A stretch of DNA of 64,000 nucleotides from an uncultured Christensenellaceae bacterium (GTDB taxonomy: Bacteria; Bacillota; Clostridia; Christensenellales; UBA3700). Location: the NCBI GenBank assembly GCA_944380285.1, contig CALWGZ010000001.1, forward strand, positions 124,001 through 188,000. Reading direction: 5' to 3'. Shown here in pieces: positions 1 to 8,607 of this stretch. A model generated the notes under the pieces. The model did not search any database. It was not told the DNA's origin and worked only from the letters and a program-made list of their open reading frames with translations. Position 1 is the first letter of the stretch; every line of letters starts with the position of its first letter. The translations under genes were made by a program, and so were the position numbers.

Positions 1-1332
1 TCGGTCGGAGCGAACGACGGGATCGTGTACGTAAAGCTTCCGCCGAACGTATGCAATTCCCCCTGATAGCCGTCTGCCTGCTTGGATACGAAATCCTTGA
101 GCGTGATGACTTCCGTCTTGTTGCCGTCCGATTTCGCGACCACGCTGAGATCGGAAATCGTTATGTTGTTGACTTCATTGCCCGACTGCACGTATATCCA
201 GAAAGCGCCCGCATTGTCGGCATCGGGAATAAACGTGCGCGACACGCGGCTTGCTGTAGTCGCGTCGCTTATAGCGAAAGTGTCATACCTGTTCTCACCC
301 CATTGATCTCTTTTCAGGATAACCTCGAACGGCTTTGCCTCGCTGCTGACGATCGTGTACGACACGGTATATTCTACGCCCGCGGAAACCGTGAGACCCG
401 TATCGATGAACATACCTCCGCGCCATATATCGACGTCGTGAGCCGAAGTGACTTCGAGAGTCGCCGCCTTTCCGTCTTCGGAAACCCACGCGTTGCCGTT
501 CGTCCCGTCGAATCTGCCGTGAACTCTGCCCGCCAGAGAAAAGTTCTGCAAAATCTCTCCGTCTATGTTCTGCGCAAACGTATACTCCGCGCCGAGCAGA
601 TAGAACTCGAATTCTTCAAGCGCGCCGAGAAGCACGGATATTTCGACCTCCGCGCTCTCACCTTTGTTTAAGGGCACGTATGAGAATTCGAGGACGTTTT
701 CACCCTTGAATATCTCTTTTACCGCAAACGCGACACCGTCGGCAAGTATGTTGACCCTGCCGGCCTTGTTGCTGTAATAGCGGTAAGAAAATCTGTATTC
801 TTCACCGCCGGTGAGCGTAAAATCTCTGCTGAGACTGACGTCCTCGGCAATCTCCGCTCCGCTCGCCTTTATGCGGTAAACGCCGTCGTACATACCGTTA
901 TCTGTCAGAGCCGCGCCGCCCGACGTCGTGCATTTAAACCCGCTGACCTCGCTGAAATCCATATAGAGTTCTCTTTCGACAGCGCTTACGATAACGCTTT
1001 CGCTCGTACTTCTGCCCGTGCTGTCCGTTGCGGTATAGGTAACGCGGTAATTGCCTTCTTCGGGGAAAACGGCATATCCGTTGTCCCTTAACTCCGCCTC
1101 GGGGGTAATCGTGATCGCCATGTCGGGAGTGATGTCTCCGTCCTCGTCGTCGAGCGCAGCTACTCCGTCGAGAATATCCACGGGGGTATCGACGATGCAG
1201 TCGAAATCGTGCGCTCCGTCCACTTGCGGCGCAGCGTTTACCGTCTCCTCGTCGCAACCGATCAATACGAACGCGAGCAACAATGCCACAACCGTGATAA
1301 CTATCACGATTTTAATTGTGTTTTTCTTCATT
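1..1332 (-). CDS. Carbohydrate-binding-like surface lipoprotein, 3' end outside window
   Basis: The frame is open from an ATG at 1332 to the window edge, 444 codons, so the C-terminus is missing. The N-terminus (MKKNTIKIV...) is a signal peptide of about 25 residues ending in a lipobox-like LIGC, so the protein should be lipid-anchored outside the cell. Around residues 30-100 a segment with DDEDGDITPDM and YRVTYTATDSTGRST matches the Ig-like DUF5011/HYR style of bacterial surface proteins. Two beta-sandwich-looking segments follow; the second (GRFDGTNGNAWVS onward) resembles CBM4/9-type modules. The start overlaps the end of the DUF624 gene by 21 bp, so it is the last visible gene of the fructan operon. 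Sugar binding is inferred from the fold-like pattern and context; the ligand is unknown. Confidence 0.75.
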
Positions 1333-2016
1333 GTCGTCTTCTCCGTTCCGCCCGTTCTGCGGATTTCTTTTTATTTTACCGTATTCGTCGAGATAATCGT
1401 CTCTTTTCTCTCTTTGTTTCAATTCGTACACCGACGTGCCGAGAGCTTTTGCTTTGAGTCTGAGAAAGTTTTCTCTCATGAGTTTGGTCACCGTAAGAGG
1501 CAGTGCGTACAGCGTCAACACCACGACATAGGGATAGAAGATCACCAGAGCTGCAACGCCGGCGACGCATATCGCCGCAAGTATCCCGTTTGCCCAGCCG
1601 CCCGAAAAAAGTATAAGACAATTTTTGAGAAGCTGAAAAAACGTAACGTTCATATTGGCTATCACCGTCGGCGCCGTTATCGCGAACAGACAGCCTATCG
1701 CGAGCACCGCATAGCTTATTCCGAGCACTATCGCGTTGGACGCTTCGGAGTGCGTATTGAAAAAGAACACGTTCAATGCCGGGAAAACTATGGCGACGAG
1801 CTGAAAAAGCGTATATGCCGCTATAATTTTCGCGTTTTTGGCAATGGCGGAAAAAATATCCTTGAAGGCGCGCGTCTCAAAGTCTTTGCCGAAATAATCG
1901 GCAAGCCCGACCGTCACGGGGAAAAACGGCAATACCGTCACCGCCGACACCGCCGCGATCGCGGTAACGACGAAAAATTCCCACAGATATTCTCCCAGCC
2001 TTTGCAATCCTCTCAT
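1312..2016 (-). CDS. DUF624 (YesL-like) membrane protein of sugar ABC operon
   Basis: The product of 234 residues has about five hydrophobic segments (for example FFVVTAIAAVSAVTVLPFF and FLAICVAGVAALVIFYPYVV-like stretches) and a charged C-terminal tail. It resembles the DUF624/YesL family, which in Firmicutes sits beside Lpl/YtcQ-type oligosaccharide transporters; its biochemical role is not established. The ATG at 2016 was chosen because it overlaps the stop of the solute-binding-protein gene by 4 bp (ATGA), a sign of translational coupling; an in-frame ATG upstream at 2172 would lie deep in that gene and is unlikely. It also overlaps the next gene by 21 bp. Confidence 0.82.
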   Translation of the reverse strand: MRGLQRLGEYLWEFFVVTAIAAVSAVTVLPFFPVTVGLADYFGKDFETRAFKDIFSAIAKNAKIIAAYTLFQLVAIVFPALNVFFFNTHSEASNAIVLGISYAVLAIGCLFAITAPTVIANMNVTFFQLLKNCLILFSGGWANGILAAICVAGVAALVIFYPYVVVLTLYALPLTVTKLMRENFLRLKAKALGTSVYELKQREKRDDYLDEYGKIKRNPQNGRNGEDDNEEKHN

Positions 2017-3626
2017 TGACTTTCCTCTGCCTGCAACGCCTTCAGATAGCGATCGTAAGCTGCCTGATTTATAGCTTTTATCTGCTCGATCGCGGTCTTG
2101 TTTTCGCTGAGAAAACTCTGCCACGATTCCCTTGTCGGAGCGCTTGAACCTATGATCGCATCGGTCATCCACTTGGTGATGTTGTTCCCGAGCGACGACT
2201 CGTGGGCGTTGAGGTCCTTGAGTTCCTGCTCTGTATAATTCAGATTTGGTATTCCGCGCGCACCTTCATACGAATAAGGCTTTACGTAAAGCTCCAATCT
2301 CTCGAGCCTGAGTACCGCACGCGATTCCATCTGCACGTTGTTCTCCCATTCGTTCTTGGTCAGATATACTACCCCGTAAGGCGCATTCTTCATACGGAAG
2401 TCGTCCGCGCTCTGCTCGCCGTGATCGTCGTTGGGGATCAGCTTGCTGTCCACCTTTTCTCTGAGAAAAGCGCCCGACTCGATAGAGCCGTAGTTGAGCT
2501 GCGCCGAATAGTCGGGCTCGAAGAACTTGTCGAAGTATCCGAGAAGTTCCTTGGGGTCTTCGCAGGTTCTCAGTATCACGCATTCGCCTTTTTCTATCTC
2601 CAATTCGTTGCTTACGCCGACGTAACGGTTGCCGTCGTCATCCTTGAGCGGTTGCACAATGATGTAATCGTCGGGATTTGCTACGACCGTCTCCTTCTCC
2701 CACCAGTAGAACGCGCCGTATCTGCCGTCCTGACCGTTGGCGAGGAAGCTGTCCTGACTCTGAGTGAAAGAAGTGGAGCGTATCAGACCTTCTCTGAACC
2801 ACTCGTTCATCTCAGATATAGCTCTGAACCAGTTTTCATCTTCTATAGTGAACACGACTTTGTCGTTGACTATCGTCTTGTGCTCTTTGTTTTCGGGGAC
2901 ACCGAAAGACGCGATGAAATCGGACTCGTTGCCCTGCCAGTTGCCGCTGACGAACGCGAGAGGCACTTCGTTGGTGGTGCTTCCGTCGCCGTCCATATCA
3001 AGCTCGTTGAACTTCTGAATTATCGCCTTGAACTCGTCGCGACTGAGGTCGAGACCGTCTGTCAGATCTTCTTTGGACAGTTTTACCGAGGAGGGCATCT
3101 GCCCGTTGTCGATCAGTTTTTCGATCCACGACTTGTTGATGAACAGGATGTTGGGATATGCTTTGAGTCCCATTTCCTCAACTCTCGGCAAAGAATAGAT
3201 GTGCCCGTCGGGAGATTTGAGCGCCTCTGCAATATCGGGACGGTCTTCGAGTATCTTCTTGAAATTGGGCATGCTGTCAAGATATTCGTCGATCGCGATT
3301 ATCCTGCCCCTCCTGCCGTAATCGTACAGTTTGAGGTTGGAGAACCCCGAATGGTATATCGCATCTATGCCGTTTATGCCCACGGGGTCTGGGTTGTTGG
3401 AATACTGCATGGACGTGTTGAAAGTCCAGTACACGTCAAGCCCCGTTTCGTCTGCCAGTTTTTCAAATACAGGCATCGTGTTGTAATCCTTGACAACGTC
3501 CTCTTTTACCGCAAGCACCACGAAATCGTGATCGCCCTCGCTCACCTTTACCGTGCCCATCGCAAACGGTATCACGCAGGCTATCCAGACGACTACGGCA
3601 ACTATGATGATTATCAGTTTCTTCAT
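2013..3626 (-). CDS. Extracellular sugar-binding protein of ABC transporter (family 1, LplA/YtcQ-like)
   Basis: At 537 residues it has the usual length of LplA/YtcQ-type oligosaccharide-binding proteins. An N-terminal hydrophobic segment (residues 3-23) acts as signal or anchor; the only Cys there lies in WIAC, a poor lipobox, so it may be membrane-tethered rather than lipidated. The body has family-1 solute-binding features: a YHSGFSNLK/IAIDEYLD region, an SLPRVEE stretch, and late Trp- and acid-rich segments. It lies 15 bp after the permease gene and should deliver fructo-oligosaccharides to the two permeases; that substrate is inferred from the GH32 gene in the same operon. Confidence 0.85.
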   Translation of the reverse strand: MKKLIIIIVAVVVWIACVIPFAMGTVKVSEGDHDFVVLAVKEDVVKDYNTMPVFEKLADETGLDVYWTFNTSMQYSNNPDPVGINGIDAIYHSGFSNLKLYDYGRRGRIIAIDEYLDSMPNFKKILEDRPDIAEALKSPDGHIYSLPRVEEMGLKAYPNILFINKSWIEKLIDNGQMPSSVKLSKEDLTDGLDLSRDEFKAIIQKFNELDMDGDGSTTNEVPLAFVSGNWQGNESDFIASFGVPENKEHKTIVNDKVVFTIEDENWFRAISEMNEWFREGLIRSTSFTQSQDSFLANGQDGRYGAFYWWEKETVVANPDDYIIVQPLKDDDGNRYVGVSNELEIEKGECVILRTCEDPKELLGYFDKFFEPDYSAQLNYGSIESGAFLREKVDSKLIPNDDHGEQSADDFRMKNAPYGVVYLTKNEWENNVQMESRAVLRLERLELYVKPYSYEGARGIPNLNYTEQELKDLNAHESSLGNNITKWMTDAIIGSSAPTRESWQSFLSENKTAIEQIKAINQAAYDRYLKALQAEESQ

Positions 3627-3641
3627 CGTTTTCTCCCGCGC

Positions 3642-4547
3642 TTATTTGAACGAGCCGACGAGCACGCCCTGCCCGAAATGCTTTTCGATCATAGGATATA
3701 TGATCAGTATGGGTATCGTTGCTATTATTATCGACGTGAATTTTATCTGCGTCGCCGCTCTCATCTGTTCAAGTACGACCTCTCCTTCTCCGCCCGAGTT
3801 TGCGTCGAGAAGCCCGTTCAGCAGAGTCTGCAACGGATAAAAGCTTTCGTCTATGCTGAAGATATACGCGTCGATATAGTTGTTCCAGTGTCCGACCGCA
3901 TAGAAAAGTATCATGACGCTTATGATCGACTTGGCTACGGGCAGTACTATATCGAAAAACGTCCTGATCTCACCCGCTCCGTCTATCATACCCGCCTCGA
4001 GCACCTCTTTCGGCACGTTGGACTGGAAGAAGGATTTGCACATAAATACGTTGTACACGCTCACGCCGCCGCCGATTATAAGGATAAGCGGATTCTGATA
4101 AAGCCCGAGAGAGCGGCACAGTATCACGTAAGGTACGAGTCCGCCGCCGAAGAACATCGTTATTATCAGAAAAGGCATTATAAACTTGCGGAAAGGCAGG
4201 TATTCGCGTGACAGCGCCCAGCCTGCGGGTATCGTCAGCGCAACATTGAACGCCGTACCGAGTACAGTATAGGCGATCGTGTTGAAATAGCTCCTCCATA
4301 TATCCTCGCGGTAGAACAGCTGTCCGTAACCCGAAAAAGTCAGTTCTACGGGATAAAGCCAGACCTTGCCCGTCATGACCGCGTCGGGATCGGATATCGA
4401 CGCTATTACGATATAGTACAGAGGATATATGACCACTACCGCGAGAAGAGCGAGTATGAACGCGCACACCCCGTAATACACATAATCGGTTTTACTTTCT
4501 TTTATTTTGTTCTTTTTAGCGTTGATCCTGAGTTCCTGTGCATTCAT
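3642..4547 (-). CDS. Sugar ABC transporter permease (LplC/MalG-like)
   Basis: This 301-residue protein has six predicted membrane segments and the cytoplasmic EAA loop typical of MalG-type permeases (EAGMIDGAGEIRTFFDIVLP, about residues 188-207), which contacts the transport ATPase. The N-terminal charged stretch with repeated Lys fits a cytoplasmic start. It follows the other permease by 10 bp and precedes the binding protein, the standard order of Lpl-type systems. No ATPase gene is present nearby, as is common where one shared MsmK-type ATPase energises several importers. Likely role: uptake of fructan fragments released by the GH32 enzyme. Confidence 0.9.
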   Translation of the reverse strand: MNAQELRINAKKNKIKESKTDYVYYGVCAFILALLAVVVIYPLYYIVIASISDPDAVMTGKVWLYPVELTFSGYGQLFYREDIWRSYFNTIAYTVLGTAFNVALTIPAGWALSREYLPFRKFIMPFLIITMFFGGGLVPYVILCRSLGLYQNPLILIIGGGVSVYNVFMCKSFFQSNVPKEVLEAGMIDGAGEIRTFFDIVLPVAKSIISVMILFYAVGHWNNYIDAYIFSIDESFYPLQTLLNGLLDANSGGEGEVVLEQMRAATQIKFTSIIIATIPILIIYPMIEKHFGQGVLVGSFK

Positions 4548-4557
4548 ATTCCACCTC

Positions 4558-5553
4558 TTACCACATGCTCTGGTTGGCGAGCTTTTTCGACGTGAAGTTT
4601 GCTATCACAAGCAACACGACGTTGATGACGGAGTTAAAAAGACCCGCCGCGGTACCTACGCCGTACTGACCGCCCAGAAGACCGAACGTATAGACGTAAG
4701 TCGAAAGTATTTCACTCGTTTCGAGGTTGCCGCCCGTCTGCATAAGCAATACTTTTTCGTAACCGCAGTTCATAAGATTGCCGACCGAAAGTATCATCAG
4801 CATCACTATCGTCGGAGCGATCGCGGGAAGATCCACGCTGAATATACGCTTGAATCTGGAAGCTCCGTCCACTTTTGCAGCTTCGTGCAACGACGGGTCT
4901 ACGCCAGAAAGCGCCGCGAGGTATATTATCGCCGACCACCCGAAGTCCTGCCAGTTGCCCGAGAATATGAACAGTGGTCTGAACGCTTCGGGTTTTAAGA
5001 ACAGCTGCAATCCGTTGACGTCGCCGCCCGCCTGAATGCTGAGCTGATCTATAAGTCCGTCAGAGCCGAATATCAGTTCGAGCATACCGACCATTACGAC
5101 CAGAGATATGAAGTGCGGCGCGTAGTACAATATCTGCAGACCTTTCTTCGCCTTTTTCGATCTCAGCGAATTGAGAAGGAGCGCGACGATTATCGGCAGC
5201 GGAAATCCGACTAGAAATCCAAAGATACACAGCAAAAACGTGTTCTTGAAATAAGTCAGGAAATTGGGGTTGGAGAAAAACGTCTTGAAATTTTCCCATC
5301 CTACCCACTGAGTGCCCTCGCCTATTATCGGATCGCCGGGCATATAATCCTGAAAAGCGACAAGTATGCCGTACATCGGGATATAGCAGAATATCAGGAC
5401 GTATATTACCGCGGGCAGGATAAACAGCAGTATCCAGCCTCTCCTCTTGAAATTATCCTTCCAGCTTTCCCACTTGCTTTTGTTGTTCAACGGCAATCCG
5501 TTCGCTTCTATCGCGGTTTCGGTTGCGCTTGCGACAGCTTTTTTCTTGCTCAT
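4558..5553 (-). CDS. Sugar ABC transporter permease (LplB/MalF-like)
   Basis: The 331-residue product has an N-terminal cytoplasmic tail of about 40 residues, six membrane segments and an EAA loop (EAAKVDGASRFKRIFSVDLP, about residues 218-237). Early motifs such as FCYIPMYGILVAFQDY are characteristic of the LplB branch of carbohydrate ABC permeases. It pairs with the LplC-like gene 10 bp downstream, and follows the GH32 gene by 11 bp. A ribosome site (GAGAGG) precedes the ATG at 5553. Confidence 0.9.
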   Translation of the reverse strand: MSKKKAVASATETAIEANGLPLNNKSKWESWKDNFKRRGWILLFILPAVIYVLIFCYIPMYGILVAFQDYMPGDPIIGEGTQWVGWENFKTFFSNPNFLTYFKNTFLLCIFGFLVGFPLPIIVALLLNSLRSKKAKKGLQILYYAPHFISLVVMVGMLELIFGSDGLIDQLSIQAGGDVNGLQLFLKPEAFRPLFIFSGNWQDFGWSAIIYLAALSGVDPSLHEAAKVDGASRFKRIFSVDLPAIAPTIVMLMILSVGNLMNCGYEKVLLMQTGGNLETSEILSTYVYTFGLLGGQYGVGTAAGLFNSVINVVLLVIANFTSKKLANQSMW

Positions 5554-5564
5554 AATTTCCTCTC

Positions 5565-8558
5565 TTATTCAGTCTTTTTTCTTGCCTTTTTGACGATCGG
5601 CAAAGCTATACACGCGATTATAAAGATCGCAAACAGAGTTATGTCGATAATAAAGAACGTAAAATCGGGCTCTTCCGCTTCGCCCGACGCATCGTAAGGA
5701 CGCGCGACGACTATCCTGACTTCGGGCCTGCCGTTGTCGGTGATAAGCGTAGCGGTATAGGTACCCTCTATCAGTCCGAGACCGGCGGATACCGTGACGA
5801 CTCCGTCCTGTACGGAGATCAGCTCGTCGTCCACAGTTTTGCCGTCTATCCTGACCGCGTAGACGTTTGCGGCGCCGCTGACGGCAACGGTTATCTGTTC
5901 GTCGGGAGAAAACTCGGGTTTTCCCGCGCTCGCCGTCGCTTGCTCGAACAAGGGCAATACCTTGAAGTCGAAATCTCTGTCAGCAGCAACGACTCTGAAT
6001 ACGTATTCAGTACCCGAAGCGAGCGTGTTCAAGTAGTCTGACCTGAGCACGACTTGTCCGTTCTCAACGGCGTATTCTCCCTCTTTCAGACGGTAACTGC
6101 CGTCCGTGACGTTGACGACTTTGACCACTTCGCGTTCGCCGATCGGGAAGATCACGTCCGCGCTCTTGTCGTAGACAGCAGACGAAACTTTCCTTTCAAG
6201 CGTTACGTTGTTGATCAGAGTGTCCGCCTTGTAGGTATTGAAGCCTAGCATACCTCCGTCATAGCCGTCGAGCGCGCATATCAGATCTGCGTTGCTGTCA
6301 GAATCAACGGTAAGATAGGCGACTCCGTCCACGACTTCCAGCGTCAGACGGCAATTCTTTCTGCCGCCGAACGGATAAGACACTCTCGCAAGATCGCCGA
6401 TGTCGGAACGCCATATTTTGATAACGTTGTCCTTGAAATCCGCAGTAGCGACGAAATAATAATAGCGGTTGTCGCTTATGCCGAACATGAGTCCGCTCGC
6501 CTGACCGCCGTCGTTTACCGACAGATCGGCAGAATAGACGAACTCGTCGGCTGACTCGTCCGAAAACATAAACGCGTCCCCGTCGCCTCTAGACAGCACT
6601 ATGCCGTTGTCGTCGGGTCTCGTAAAGCCGAACAGCTTTGCGCCGTATTCAATATCGCCGACGTAGCCATCGGCATATACGAAGACGTCGGTATAAAGCG
6701 TCTGACCGCCGTATTCCGCTTTGATCTTAGCGTATCCCTTGCCGAGCGCGGTGACGAACGCTATGCCGCTCCCGCTCTCGAGAGATACGAATTCTCCGCC
6801 CTCAACGACTTCGTAAGAAACTGCGTTTTCGTCGAAAGAGGGTGCGTAATTCGAAACTACGAGCGCGACCTTGTCGCCGACTGAAAGATCGAACTTGTTT
6901 GAACTCTGTATAAGCTTTTCAGAAGGCGAAACTTCTCCGAAAATGCCCGATAGGCTGTAAATTGTCACGTCAGCTCCGACGTTGCCATCCGCATACAGCT
7001 TCATACCATCGGAGACCGCCTGCGGGAATATCGCCGCAAACGCGCTCTGCCCGTTGGCGAAGACGCTGACGAACGCCCTGTCGCTTATCACCCTGATCTC
7101 GAGTTTTCCGTCTTTGAGTTTAACGGGTATTCGTTCGGGGAACGCAAAATAATCGGTATCTTTTACTATCAGAGAACTCTGCGAACGGTCGAGCACGAGT
7201 TCTTCTCTCTCTACGTCGTAGCGAAGCACAGTTTTTTCCGCAGCCGACGCGCGTATCTCGAGTTGCGCGAAAGACGCGTCTCCCGCGTTGAAATCGAGCG
7301 TCGCCGTCATATCGAACACATCGACATTGACGTCGGTCAAAGCCGCGGTCTCTGCGCTGACCGTACCCGTATATTCCCCGATCGCATCTCCTCTGAGACT
7401 GTCGAAAGCCTCGACGGGAACGCGCTCGAGCACATAATCACCCTCGTCGTTTTTAACGAGTTTAAGCTCGCACGCGATCGCCATGCCGCCGTTGTAATTT
7501 TCGCGTACCGCCTCGTACTGACCCACGCTCTTCCAACTAGCCGACCAGCTTATGCCGTAAACCTTGCCTTCGGGCGCGTTGTTGAACGTCTGCATCGCGT
7601 AGCTGTCAATGCCGTAACTCAGCCTCTTTATCTCTCCTTCGGCAACGAAAAGTCCGCTGTCGTCAAGATGACCTACGACGTAATATTCCGCGGGATAGAA
7701 AGTGTCTTTTCTCGTTGTTCCGTTAAAATTGTGGCTTTGACTCTTGTCCTCGGGCGAAAGGATGAGAACGTACTTGAGTCCGTCGTCGGTCTCGTATGCG
7801 GACAGATCGGGACACTCGCCCCAGAAACCCGTGCTGCCCAGGTATTTCCATTCTTTGAGATCGTCGGAGGAATACATTCTGACAAGGCCGCCGCCAACCG
7901 CCATAATCCACTTGGAATGCTTCTCGCTCCAGAACACCTTGGGATCGCGGAATTCGTTGTCTCCCATACCGCCGTCGTCCTCTCTGCCGAGAATCTCGCC
8001 GTGTATCGTAAAATTCTGACCGTCATAGCTGTACGCCAGTATCTGTCTCTGTGCGCCGCCCTGGTCGGCAGTCTGAGGCTGGGTCAGTATGGCAACTATA
8101 CCTTTGCCTCCGTTTGCGTCGAAAAATCCGCTGGTGTTGTTTTTATCGTAAACGGCGCTTCCCGAGAACATCATCTCGTAATATTGTCCGCCCACCGTCT
8201 GATACGCGGGTATCGCAACGGGCTGTTCCGTCCAATGCACGAGATCGGTACTCGTCGCGTGTCCCCAGCTCATATTGCCCCAGCCGTTATACGTCTGACC
8301 GTTCCTCTGATCGTAATTGTACTGATAGTACATATGATACGTGCCGTCGACGTACAGCAATCCGTTCGGGTCGTTGTTCCAACCCCTTAGTGCTGAAAAC
8401 GCAAGCTGATTCCTGTAATTTTCTCCGTAATCGCCGTTTTCTGCGGCATAAGTCTTTTCCCCCTGCGCGGTAACGCCGAGAAGCGCAACCGTCGTTGCGA
8501 GAACAAGAATTATGACTGACAAAAACGTGCTTTTTCTAGTCCTTCCCATATTTTCCAT
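5565..8558 (-). CDS. Cell-surface GH32 levanase/fructan beta-fructosidase
   Basis: A multidomain glycoside hydrolase of about 997 residues. After a signal peptide comes the GH32 five-blade propeller with all three catalytic signatures: WNNDPNG near residue 60 (nucleophile Asp), FRDPKVF (stabiliser Asp) and GECPDL (acid/base Glu). A GH32 C-terminal beta-sandwich, a Big2-like Ig segment, a module resembling CBM66 (fructoside-binding; contains RGDGDAF and SGLMFG) and another Ig-like segment follow. The protein ends in one membrane helix and a basic tail (KKARKKTE) without an LPXTG, so it is probably held by the membrane. It should trim levan or inulin outside the cell for the importer encoded next to it. 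The start is uncertain: ATGs at 8579, 8558 and 8549 are in frame; 8558 has a GGCGGG about 9 nt upstream. Confidence 0.88.
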   Translation of the reverse strand: MENMGRTRKSTFLSVIILVLATTVALLGVTAQGEKTYAAENGDYGENYRNQLAFSALRGWNNDPNGLLYVDGTYHMYYQYNYDQRNGQTYNGWGNMSWGHATSTDLVHWTEQPVAIPAYQTVGGQYYEMMFSGSAVYDKNNTSGFFDANGGKGIVAILTQPQTADQGGAQRQILAYSYDGQNFTIHGEILGREDDGGMGDNEFRDPKVFWSEKHSKWIMAVGGGLVRMYSSDDLKEWKYLGSTGFWGECPDLSAYETDDGLKYVLILSPEDKSQSHNFNGTTRKDTFYPAEYYVVGHLDDSGLFVAEGEIKRLSYGIDSYAMQTFNNAPEGKVYGISWSASWKSVGQYEAVRENYNGGMAIACELKLVKNDEGDYVLERVPVEAFDSLRGDAIGEYTGTVSAETAALTDVNVDVFDMTATLDFNAGDASFAQLEIRASAAEKTVLRYDVEREELVLDRSQSSLIVKDTDYFAFPERIPVKLKDGKLEIRVISDRAFVSVFANGQSAFAAIFPQAVSDGMKLYADGNVGADVTIYSLSGIFGEVSPSEKLIQSSNKFDLSVGDKVALVVSNYAPSFDENAVSYEVVEGGEFVSLESGSGIAFVTALGKGYAKIKAEYGGQTLYTDVFVYADGYVGDIEYGAKLFGFTRPDDNGIVLSRGDGDAFMFSDESADEFVYSADLSVNDGGQASGLMFGISDNRYYYFVATADFKDNVIKIWRSDIGDLARVSYPFGGRKNCRLTLEVVDGVAYLTVDSDSNADLICALDGYDGGMLGFNTYKADTLINNVTLERKVSSAVYDKSADVIFPIGEREVVKVVNVTDGSYRLKEGEYAVENGQVVLRSDYLNTLASGTEYVFRVVAADRDFDFKVLPLFEQATASAGKPEFSPDEQITVAVSGAANVYAVRIDGKTVDDELISVQDGVVTVSAGLGLIEGTYTATLITDNGRPEVRIVVARPYDASGEAEEPDFTFFIIDITLFAIFIIACIALPIVKKARKKTE

Positions 8559-8607
8559 TTCAAGTTGCCCGCCGCGCATTTACACACGCGGCGGAAATTT
8601 CCGACCG

